Both the position numbers and the translations under genes were made by a program. Positions 1 to 5,335 of a stretch of DNA of 6,899 nucleotides are shown piece after piece; position 1 is the first letter of the stretch; every line of letters starts with the position of its first letter. The stretch comes from Clostridiaceae bacterium (GTDB lineage: Bacteria; Bacillota; Clostridia; Oscillospirales; Acutalibacteraceae), in NCBI GenBank assembly GCA_016292705.1, contig JAEDHZ010000081.1, positions 1-6,899 on the forward strand. Direction: 5' to 3'. Under the pieces are notes generated by a model, which ran no database searches, was not told where the DNA came from, and saw only the letters and a list, made by a program, of their open reading frames with translations.

Positions 1-1
1 T

Positions 2-142
2 ATCCTCGGAGCTATTCTTTTAGGCAAAGATGACGAGAACGAAAAAAGTAATGGTAAAACCTGTATCGTCCTCGGAATTGTATCGATAGTAATTTGTGCA
101 ATATTGAACAGTATTGGATTTTTCACTCTTTTTTCCAACTAA
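2..142 (+). CDS. C-terminal fragment of a small membrane protein (partial, 5' end outside window)
   Basis: An open frame entering from the left edge reads 46 residues and stops at TAA (140-142). It shows a short hydrophobic start (ILGAILLG), a polar charged linker (KDDENEKSNGK), then a hydrophobic segment of about 25 residues (CIVLGIVSIVICAIL...) ending in FSN. The pattern of glycine-rich hydrophobic segment, short polar loop and 'vLGIvSIV' helix resembles the paired-helix ends of small DUF4190-like membrane proteins of Firmicutes, but too little is visible to assign a family. No function can be given. The frame and the membrane segment are seen directly; the family resemblance is a guess. 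Confidence 0.5.
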   Translation: MLGAILLGKDDENEKSNGKTCIVLGIVSIVICAILNSIGFFTLFSN

Positions 143-404
143 TATAAACCTGTGACAAATATAAAAAGAGATTTCATGGTTAACACGTTCCTTTTTACAT
201 AGGTGAGATGATTTGTTCTAGCACACCGTGGACTTTCAAGCCATTGTCTCAACCCATATCGAGACGGTTGTCCTTCTGGTCAAAAAAACACCAGAAACAC
301 ATGTATATTAAATGAAAACCTCCTTGTAAAATGGTATTTACCAAATTACAAGGAGGCATTTTTATGCAAAAATACTTTTGTTTTGTGCCAAATGCAATAA
401 TCCT
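143..404. other. Intergenic region between convergent genes, no convincing gene
   Basis: This 262-bp stretch lies between the ends of two convergent genes. It contains several inverted repeats: GTCTC/GAGAC (246-250/261-265), TTCTGGT/ACCAGAA with a 9-nt loop (274-280/290-296), and the terminator-like stem at 319-356. A 35-codon open frame (208-315) starts with ATG after AGGTGAG and ends TGA four bases before the large stem; its product would be basic and lack any recognised domain. A second frame (364-504) starts seven bases after the GGAGG of the descending stem arm. Both are probably chance but are discussed as a finding. No transposase, RNA gene or tRNA is visible. Confidence 0.5.
319..356. 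terminator. Probable bidirectional Rho-independent terminator
   Basis: A perfect 11-bp inverted repeat, CCTCCTTGTAA (319-329) and TTACAAGGAGG (346-356), encloses a loop that itself contains TGGTA/TACCA. On the + strand it is followed by CATTTTTAT; on the - strand it is followed by TTTTCATTT. It lies 49 bp beyond the stop codon of the minus-strand hydrolase gene, so it most likely ends that transcript, and it may also stop transcription coming from the left. The GGAGG in the descending arm mimics a ribosome binding site on the + strand. Confidence 0.7.
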
Positions 405-1952
405 TTATTTGTTACCGGAAACTGTTTCACTTATCTTTGTTTTGATCAGCTCAAAAAGTGCGGCAATGAAACTGACGAACCTTGAAATCATGCTCTTGTG
501 GTAATCACGGGTTTTGCAGTTTTCTTCGGTGAGGGGAGATACCGAATCGCTGTCATAATCATACAGAAGATATTGCGGATACAACTCATTGCTGTCAATG
601 GTCATCTGTTCCTCCGAACGGGCAAAGGCAACAAGAAGCTTGCTGATACCGTCGGGAAAATCATAGTGAGCAACATCCTTGACAAACCATGTGTATTCCG
701 GGAAAAGGCAAGTTGAGGCATCAATCTGCTTGTCCGGAGAGATGAACCTTGCATCAGAATTCGCAAGATAATCGGCTGAAAGGGTTTTTGTGATTTCGGA
801 GCATGTTGCGCCGTAAGATTGTTTTGAAAGCTCAATAAGATTATCGCTGATACTTTGGTGTTTATCTGTAATCGGCATTATCTGGCTTCCGTACTTGCAG
901 ACAACTGCAACATTGACATCTTTTGCTTTCATGTCAGTCATAATGTTTTCAACATTAATCTGAACCTTGTCATGGAACCTGTTTATCTTGTTGATAAGAA
1001 CAGGATAGTTTTCGGCCTTGTCACCAAAGACGAACTCCTTTGCGGCTTCAAACTTGTCAGGGCTGAGCATTGACCAGTATGACGGGCAGGTGGCATAGGA
1101 ATCAAGAAGAATTCTCGGGAATGCACTCTTGATTTTTGAATACAGCTTTTCAATTCCGAGAATACCCAAGTCAAGAGCATAGGTTTTGTTAAAAAGTGAA
1201 ACTGTCATTTTAAGGAACTGAAAGAGTGCATCATCACCAAGTTGTTCGTCGGCATAACGCTCAATTGCATCTGCGTCAAAGGAAATATCACCTGTGAAGA
1301 ATGAATCGGCAGCGGAAACACCGCCGATTGTTGCATTATATAGGATAAAGCAGGAAATGTCGGAATATCCACTCGGCTGACCGTATTTTACAAGATATGC
1401 CATTGCGATTGCAGAACCGACGCAACGGGAAAAAAGGGCGACCTTTTCATGACCGGTAACACGCTTGACCTCCTGAATGTAAGCGTGCAGGTCATCAGCA
1501 ATTTCCCAGGGATCAAGTCTCGGGTCATACGGATAGGCATAGCTATATACGCTGTCGCTGTGGTGATTGTCCCACACTTCGCCGGGAGCCCAGCTTGAAA
1601 GGCAGCCGCTTGAGTTTGCAACCTCGCCTTCATCTGTGAGCTTGTAGTTTTCAAAAACCGGCTTCATAACCTCGACAAGCTTGTCTATGTACTCATCCCA
1701 TTTGTCAGTGATGATAGCTTTGGCAAGGTATGGCAGGGCTTCCTTTACTGCGCCGAGCAAGAGGTCTTTATCTTTGTGAACGGCATTGACAGGGTTCTCT
1801 GCCTTCGGGTCATCATAAACCTCCTGTCTGCCGATAACATAGACAAGAGGAGCTTTGCTGCAGCTGCACTTTCCGCTTTCAGCAAACGCTGTGACGGAAA
1901 AAAGGCTGAACACGAGTGAAATAACGAGTAGACAACTTATAATTCTTTTCAT
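405..1952 (-). CDS. Secreted alpha/beta-hydrolase-like protein with a cysteine nucleophile elbow
   Basis: A 515-residue exported protein. Residues 1-24 form a typical signal peptide (MKR, hydrophobic core, cleavage after AFA). The mature part starts with Cys29/Cys31 and a first strand PLVYVIGR (35-42), the usual place of the oxyanion loop in alpha/beta hydrolases. The nucleophile elbow is VALFSRCVGSAIAM (171-184), in which the expected G-x-S-x-G reads S-R-C-V-G, so the candidate nucleophile is Cys177 (codon TGC, 1422-1424). Late in the protein, SPDKQIDAST (405-414) and VAHYDF (427-432) fit the acid (Asp407 or Asp411) and His429 of a triad. The start ATG has AGAGGTG upstream and a good promoter. 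The ending is a basic amphipathic helix (about 484-510). Substrate is unknown; a lipase, esterase or thiol-nucleophile acyl hydrolase are all possible. It is divergent from the acetylation operon, and a functional link is only inferred. Confidence 0.75.
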   Translation of the reverse strand: MKRIISCLLVISLVFSLFSVTAFAESGKCSCSKAPLVYVIGRQEVYDDPKAENPVNAVHKDKDLLLGAVKEALPYLAKAIITDKWDEYIDKLVEVMKPVFENYKLTDEGEVANSSGCLSSWAPGEVWDNHHSDSVYSYAYPYDPRLDPWEIADDLHAYIQEVKRVTGHEKVALFSRCVGSAIAMAYLVKYGQPSGYSDISCFILYNATIGGVSAADSFFTGDISFDADAIERYADEQLGDDALFQFLKMTVSLFNKTYALDLGILGIEKLYSKIKSAFPRILLDSYATCPSYWSMLSPDKFEAAKEFVFGDKAENYPVLINKINRFHDKVQINVENIMTDMKAKDVNVAVVCKYGSQIMPITDKHQSISDNLIELSKQSYGATCSEITKTLSADYLANSDARFISPDKQIDASTCLFPEYTWFVKDVAHYDFPDGISKLLVAFARSEEQMTIDSNELYPQYLLYDYDSDSVSPLTEENCKTRDYHKSMISRFVSFIAALFELIKTKISETVSGNK

Positions 1953-1986
1953 AAGTACACCTCTGAATATATAGATTATTAACTAT

Positions 1987-2015
1987 ATTGTAATCTTTTG
2001 GTGCACTAAAGTCAA
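1987..2015 (-). promoter_or_regulatory. Housekeeping-type promoter of the secreted hydrolase gene
   Basis: Read on the minus strand: -35 TTGACT (2015-2010), a 17-bp spacer, and -10 TACAAT (1992-1987). Both hexamers differ from consensus by one base. The -10 lies about 35 bp upstream of the ATG (1952), and the ribosome binding site AGAGGTG falls between them. It suggests ordinary vegetative sigma-factor transcription, in contrast to the ECF-type promoter of the divergent operon. Confidence 0.7.
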
Positions 2016-2192
2016 CATCAAAACGAATAATGTAATGAATACAATGTTTGATTATAATATGTAAAAAGGCTTTATTATTAAATTTTGTAAATTAGATGGC
2101 GTTATTATTTGGTATATTATGTCAGTGAAAAAATGTTGGCTTATCAGTTTTGTTTGATGACAGATGAAAAAACAAAAAACTTTCAGAATTTT

Positions 2193-2221
2193 TGCAACCG
2201 AGTGATAAAAAAAGCTGTCTA
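2193..2221 (+). promoter_or_regulatory. ECF sigma-type promoter, probably autoregulatory
   Basis: TGCAACC (2193-2199) and GTCTA (2217-2221) are separated by 17 bp, with an A-rich spacer and a short AT-rich stretch after the -10. This AAC-type -35 with a CGTC/GTC-type -10 is the general layout of promoters read by Firmicutes ECF sigma factors, which often recognise their own promoter. It sits 34 bp before the ATG of the sigma gene. The motif match is seen in the sequence; recognition by the adjacent sigma factor is inferred. Confidence 0.6.
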
Positions 2222-2254
2222 TATTGTTGAGGCTCGGTAAAAAGGAGAATCCGC

Positions 2255-2818
2255 ATGGATGACAAGGCAATTATCGAGCTATATTGGAACCGCAATGATC
2301 GTGCTGTTTCTGAAACGGCGGAAAAATACGGCGCATATTGCCTTAAAATTTCGCAGAATATTTTGAATAATCTTTCCGACAGCGAGGAAAATGTCAACGA
2401 TACCTATCTGAAAGCCTGGGAAAGTATACCACCGGCTAAGCCTGATTTTCTTTCCGCTTTTCTTGGTCGCATTGCCCGTAACCTTGCAATCAACAAGTAT
2501 AAGGCAAAGCATGCCGAAAAGCGCATAGGTAATGAGTTTTCTGTCTCCCTTGACGAGCTTTCGCTTTGTACACCGTCAACAGTCAATGTTGAAAATGAGG
2601 TTGAGATTAAAAAACTCGGATGGGCTATCAGTGATTTTCTGCGTGGACAGAAAGAGGATGTGCGTTCAATTTTCATCTTCAGGTATTTCAACTGCGACAG
2701 CATTGAAGAAATTTCCGCAAAAACCGGATTTGGTCAAAGCAAGATTAAATCCGTACTTATGCGAACAAGAGCAAAGCTTCGCCTTTTTCTTGAAAAGGAG
2801 GGATACTGTGAACCGTGA
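2255..2818 (+). CDS. ECF-family RNA polymerase sigma factor
   Basis: A 187-residue sigma-70-family protein of extracytoplasmic-function size, with only regions 2 and 4. Region 2 spans about residues 10-85. It includes the typical core-binding/-10 segment DSEENVNDTYLKAWESIPP (42-60), followed by a helix LGRIARNLAINKYK (70-83). Region 4 spans about residues 120-180, with a helix-turn-helix EEISAKTGFGQSKIKSVLMRTRAKL (151-175) that would contact the -35 element. It directs RNA polymerase to a small regulon, probably including its own operon. The ATG has AAAGGAG eight bases upstream. Its last codons overlap the start of the next gene by 11 bp, a common sign of translational coupling between a sigma factor and its anti-sigma factor. 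The exact ECF subgroup is not determined. Confidence 0.93.
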   Translation: MDDKAIIELYWNRNDRAVSETAEKYGAYCLKISQNILNNLSDSEENVNDTYLKAWESIPPAKPDFLSAFLGRIARNLAINKYKAKHAEKRIGNEFSVSLDELSLCTPSTVNVENEVEIKKLGWAISDFLRGQKEDVRSIFIFRYFNCDSIEEISAKTGFGQSKIKSVLMRTRAKLRLFLEKEGYCEP

Positions 2819-3335
2819 TGCGTTGGCAAGAGCAATGACGGAAATTGATGATGAGCTTATTGCTCAGTCTTTTGAGTTTTCCAAAATAAGTAAAAGAAAT
2901 CTCCAGGTCAAAAAGCTTTCAGCTGTTGCTGCGTGTTTTGTTGTGATTGTTGCTGCGTTATCGGCTTTCCTTTTAGGTTCGGGAACAAAAGTCAGCGTTT
3001 ACGGAACAGTTGTTTCGGGTAATCCCGTTGCTGTTTCTACGACGCAAAACGCAAGAGCAATGACGCAAGAGCTTTCTGTTCCTCTTGAAATCAAGGCAAC
3101 CGGAAAAGTTGTTCTCAAGGCGCAAAGCGGTGAGCTTTATACTGCTTCTTCATCTTTCGGAGAAAAGGAGATAGAGGAAAGCGGAAGCTTTTCAGTTCGT
3201 TGGACCGTTGAAAATGCCGAAATCGGTCAAGAATATTTTTTGACCGTCAGCGGCAAAACAGATTTATTGCTTTCATTTGATGAAAGCTTAAATAAATGGA
3301 CAATAAAATTATTACCCGGAGGTAAAAAGTCATGA
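2808..3335 (+). CDS. Probable membrane-bound anti-sigma factor, GTG start
   Basis: The open frame extends far upstream inside the sigma gene, but the likely start is GTG at 2808, six bases after AAAGGAGGG (2794-2802). This gives 175 residues. The N-terminal ~35 residues are cytoplasmic and contain ALARAMTEIDDELIAQSF (5-22), resembling the 'IDDELI' segment seen in many small membrane proteins encoded directly after clostridial ECF sigma factors. One membrane helix follows (about 37-57, LSAVAACFVVIVAALSAFLL). The remaining ~115 residues lie outside the cell and look beta-rich (alternating KVVLKAQSG, FSVRWTVENA, EYFLTVSG, KWTIKLLPG). The role inferred from position and topology is to sequester the sigma factor and sense an envelope signal. 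No zinc-binding HxxxCxxC anti-sigma motif is present and no lysozyme-binding RsiV-type domain is recognised. The stop overlaps the next gene's ATG (ATGA). Confidence 0.7.
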   Translation: MNRDALARAMTEIDDELIAQSFEFSKISKRNLQVKKLSAVAACFVVIVAALSAFLLGSGTKVSVYGTVVSGNPVAVSTTQNARAMTQELSVPLEIKATGKVVLKAQSGELYTASSSFGEKEIEESGSFSVRWTVENAEIGQEYFLTVSGKTDLLLSFDESLNKWTIKLLPGGKKS

Positions 3336-3904
3336 AAAAAATTGTAACACTTCTTCTCGCAATCGCCCTGATGCTTTCACTCGTTGCCTGTGCCGGAGGC
3401 AAGGACAACGGAGGCTCAAACGCTGTTGAGTCCAAAGATCCGCTTGAGGTTCTTCAGACAGTGTGGTCTGGCTTCGGTGAAAACGAAAAATTCCCCGTTG
3501 CCGGCGGTGATATGTCCGAAGAAAACAGCAAGATGGATGAGCCGGGCGTATTCAGCCTTGAAAACAAGGAGGAACTTGATTCAACCCTCGGACTTCCTGC
3601 CGAAGCAGTTGAAAAGGTTGACGCTGCCGCTTCCCTTGTGCACATGATGAACGCAAACACATTTACTTGCGGTGCTTTCCGTGTCAAGAATGTTGACGAT
3701 GTTGAAGACCTTGCTTCCATTCTCAAGGATAACATCCTCAAGAGACAGTGGATGTGCGGTTTCCCGGACGGTCTTGTTATCGCAAGCGTTGATGATGTTG
3801 TTCTTGCCGTTTTCGGAAAGACAATGAATCTTGACGCTTTCAAGGTTAGCCTTACCAAGGCTTATTCCTCTGCAAAAATTATCAGCGAATCTCCGATAGA
3901 ATAA
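3332..3904 (+). CDS. Lipoprotein, DUF4358-like, of the O-acetylation operon
   Basis: A 190-residue lipoprotein. The N-terminus MKKIVTLLLAIALMLSLVAC ends in a lipobox (LVAC, Cys20), followed by a flexible AGGKDNGGSN linker. The mature domain (about 35-185) has a hydrophobic segment ending ASLVHMMNANTFTCGAFRVKN, a helix DVEDLASILKDNILKRQW, and strands GLVIASVDDVVLAVFG. This order (an 'expressed residue count' helix, then a 'Y/F-P-x-lvi..v..' strand pair) resembles the DUF4358 lipoproteins often found beside MBOAT and DHHW genes in Clostridia; the assignment is by resemblance only. Cys113 and Cys142 could pair in a disulfide. GGAGG lies nine bases before the ATG, which overlaps the anti-sigma stop. 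Its role is unknown; being anchored outside the membrane, it may assist the acetyl-transfer complex or modulate sensing. Confidence 0.75.
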   Translation: MKKIVTLLLAIALMLSLVACAGGKDNGGSNAVESKDPLEVLQTVWSGFGENEKFPVAGGDMSEENSKMDEPGVFSLENKEELDSTLGLPAEAVEKVDAAASLVHMMNANTFTCGAFRVKNVDDVEDLASILKDNILKRQWMCGFPDGLVIASVDDVVLAVFGKTMNLDAFKVSLTKAYSSAKIISESPIE

Positions 3905-3923
3905 TAAACCGGGAGAATAGTAA

Positions 3924-5324
3924 ATGGTTTTTTCAAGTGTTCCGTTCCTGTTTTGTTTTCTTCCCGTTGTGCTTGCGGTGTATTTTGCCGTGCCGAAAAA
4001 GCTGAAAAATACGGTTCTGCTTCTCTCCAGCCTGTTCTTTTACGGTTGGGGAGAGCCGAAGTATCTTCTTTTGATGCTTTTTTCAATAACACAGGGATAT
4101 GTGTTCGGTCTGTTGATTGAAAGAACCCGTGAAAAAAGGCGGTCAAAAATATTTTTGACCGCCTCAGTTGCTGTCAGCCTGGTTTTGTTGGGATATTGCA
4201 AGTATGCCGACTTTTTCATAGGTAATTTCAATGCGCTTACCGGACTGTCAATACCTCTTCTGAAAGTAGCTTTGCCGATTGGAATCAGCTTTTATACTTT
4301 TCAGATTATCAGCTATACGATTGATGTCTATCGCAGGGATGCTCCGGCGCAAAGGAACTATGTCAATCTTGCACTTTATATTTCAATGTTCCCTCAGCTG
4401 ATTGCAGGTCCCATTGTCCGATACAGTGACATTGCCGTTCAGCTTGAAAACCGGACGCACAGCCTTGAAAAGGCTGCAACTGGAATAAGACGCTTTGCAA
4501 TCGGTCTTTCAAAAAAGGTGCTTGTTGCAAATGTTCTGGCGGAGCTTGTTTCAGCTTTCAAGCAGTCTCATGAGCAGTCAGTGCTGTTTTTCTGGCTTTA
4601 TGCCGCCGCTTGCACACTTCAGATTTACTTTGATTTTTCGGGCTACAGCGACATGGCAATCGGTCTCGGAAGCATTTTCGGATTCCGCTTTTCGGAGAAT
4701 TTTAATTACCCGTACACTTCCTCAAGCATCACTGAGTTCTGGCGCAGATGGCATATTTCACTCGGTTCGTGGTTCCGAGATTACCTATATATTCCTCTCG
4801 GCGGTAATCGTGTTTCAAAATTGCGCTGGTTTTTAAACATTTTCATTGTCTGGTTTGCAACGGGAATCTGGCATGGAGCTGCGTGGAACTTTGTCCTTTG
4901 GGGGCTTATATACGCCGTGCTGCTTGTGATTGAAAAGCTCTGGCTTCTGAAGGGGCTTAAAAAGCTTCGTGTGCTCAACCATGTTTACACAATGCTTTTT
5001 GTTGTCATAGGCTTTGTGATTTTTGACGCTGACACGGTGGGTTCCTCTTTTGCAACGCTCAAAGCGATGTTTGGCTTCGGCGGTGTTCCTGCGGTATCCG
5101 GTGAGGCGGTTTACTATCTGAAAAGCTATGCTGTCATCCTGATTCTCGCTGCAATCGGTTCAACTCAGCTTGTAAGAAAGCTCTGTAAACTCGTGTCAGA
5201 AAAAAAGGGCGGTTCAGCTGTGCTTTTGGTTGCGGAGCCTGCGGTTGTTGTTCTGCTTCTTGCAGTCTGCACGGCTTTTCTTGTTGACGGTTCGTTCAAT
5301 CCGTTTTTATATTTCAGATTTTAG
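3924..5324 (+). CDS. MBOAT-family membrane O-acyltransferase (AlgI/DltB class)
   Basis: A 466-residue polytopic membrane protein of the size usual for bacterial MBOAT enzymes (AlgI, PatA, DltB). Family signatures are clear: MVFSSVPFLFCFLPVVLAVYF at the N-terminus, LLLSSLFFYGWGEPKYLLLM (32-51), LPIGISFYTFQIISYTIDVYR (117-137), QLIAGPIVRYSDI (158-170), IYFDFSGYSDMAIGLGSIFGF (234-254), and FWRRWHISLGSWFRDYLYIPLGG (272-294) with His277. WFATGIWHGAAWNFVLWG (310-327) carries His317, the expected catalytic histidine. The enzyme would take an acyl, probably acetyl, group from a cytoplasmic donor and pass it across the membrane for O-acylation of an extracellular polymer. The neighbouring DHHW protein is the usual partner. 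The gene starts 19 bp after the lipoprotein stop, with GGGAGA upstream. A perfect 28-bp palindrome lies in codons 72-81, in the cytoplasmic loop region. The acceptor polymer is not known. Confidence 0.95.
   Translation: MVFSSVPFLFCFLPVVLAVYFAVPKKLKNTVLLLSSLFFYGWGEPKYLLLMLFSITQGYVFGLLIERTREKRRSKIFLTASVAVSLVLLGYCKYADFFIGNFNALTGLSIPLLKVALPIGISFYTFQIISYTIDVYRRDAPAQRNYVNLALYISMFPQLIAGPIVRYSDIAVQLENRTHSLEKAATGIRRFAIGLSKKVLVANVLAELVSAFKQSHEQSVLFFWLYAAACTLQIYFDFSGYSDMAIGLGSIFGFRFSENFNYPYTSSSITEFWRRWHISLGSWFRDYLYIPLGGNRVSKLRWFLNIFIVWFATGIWHGAAWNFVLWGLIYAVLLVIEKLWLLKGLKKLRVLNHVYTMLFVVIGFVIFDADTVGSSFATLKAMFGFGGVPAVSGEAVYYLKSYAVILILAAIGSTQLVRKLCKLVSEKKGGSAVLLVAEPAVVVLLLAVCTAFLVDGSFNPFLYFRF
4137..4164. 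repeat. Perfect 28-bp palindrome inside the MBOAT gene
   Basis: The half-site AGGCGGTCAAAAAT (4137-4150) is followed immediately by its exact reverse complement (4151-4164), with no spacer. The centre is AT-only (AAAAATATTTTT) and the arms are GC-rich (GGCGGTC/GACCGCC). It is fully coding (R-R-S-K-I-F-L-T-A). As RNA it could form a stem of about 12 bp with an AUAU loop, but no U-tract follows, so it is not a standard terminator. Its function, if any, is unknown. Confidence 0.9.
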
Positions 5325-5332
5325 GAGGTGAT
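5323..5332 (+). promoter_or_regulatory. Full-length ribosome binding site overlapping the MBOAT stop
   Basis: AGGAGGTGAT is a ten-base perfect complement of the 16S rRNA 3' end. It begins within the TAG stop of the MBOAT gene and lies three bases before the ATG of the DHHW gene (counting its full length; eight bases from GGAGG). It decides the start at 5336 rather than the upstream ATG at 5331, which runs straight into TGA. Its strength and position suggest tight coupling and high expression of the second acetylation enzyme. Confidence 0.75.
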
Positions 5333-5335
5333 GCA

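Larger units (their letters stand above)
1953..2254. other. Divergent intergenic region carrying two promoters
   Basis: About 300 bp of AT-rich DNA between the start codons of the minus-strand hydrolase and the plus-strand sigma factor. The left end holds the vegetative promoter of the hydrolase (1987-2015) and the right end the ECF-type promoter and ribosome binding site of the sigma gene (2193-2247). The 170 bp between them show no open frame with a ribosome binding site and no strong hairpin; only short weak dyads such as ATCAAA...TTTGAT and TGTA...TACA are present. Confidence 0.6.

Noticed and set aside
274..296. TTCTGGT/ACCAGAA hairpin as a terminator for the leftmost gene
   Set aside because: The stem is only 7 bp with a 9-nt loop and is followed by AACACATG rather than a T-tract.
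2085..2118. Possible vegetative promoter for the sigma gene (TTGTAA ... TATATT)
   Set aside because: The spacer is 22 bp, too long for a working promoter, whereas the ECF-type motif nearer the gene has correct spacing.
2532..2807. Upstream extension of the anti-sigma open frame inside the sigma gene
   Set aside because: The extension lies wholly within the sigma coding sequence in another frame and its translation has no recognisable features; the GTG at 2808 has a strong, well-spaced ribosome binding site and gives a normal anti-sigma N-terminus.
3454..3858. 134-residue open frame on the minus strand, opposite the lipoprotein gene
   Set aside because: It is serine/threonine-rich shadow sequence antisense to a gene with a clear lipobox and ribosome binding site; no ribosome binding site or domain supports it.
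3862..4146. 94-residue minus-strand open frame across the lipoprotein/MBOAT junction
   Set aside because: It is antisense to the strongly conserved MBOAT N-terminus and shows no recognisable domain.
4137..4164. The MBOAT palindrome as an intrinsic terminator
   Set aside because: The T residues are inside the stem arm and the sequence after it is CAGTTGCTG, so there is no U-tract to release the transcript.
4495..4836. 113-residue open frame on the + strand inside the MBOAT gene
   Set aside because: It is an out-of-frame shadow of the most conserved part of the MBOAT protein.
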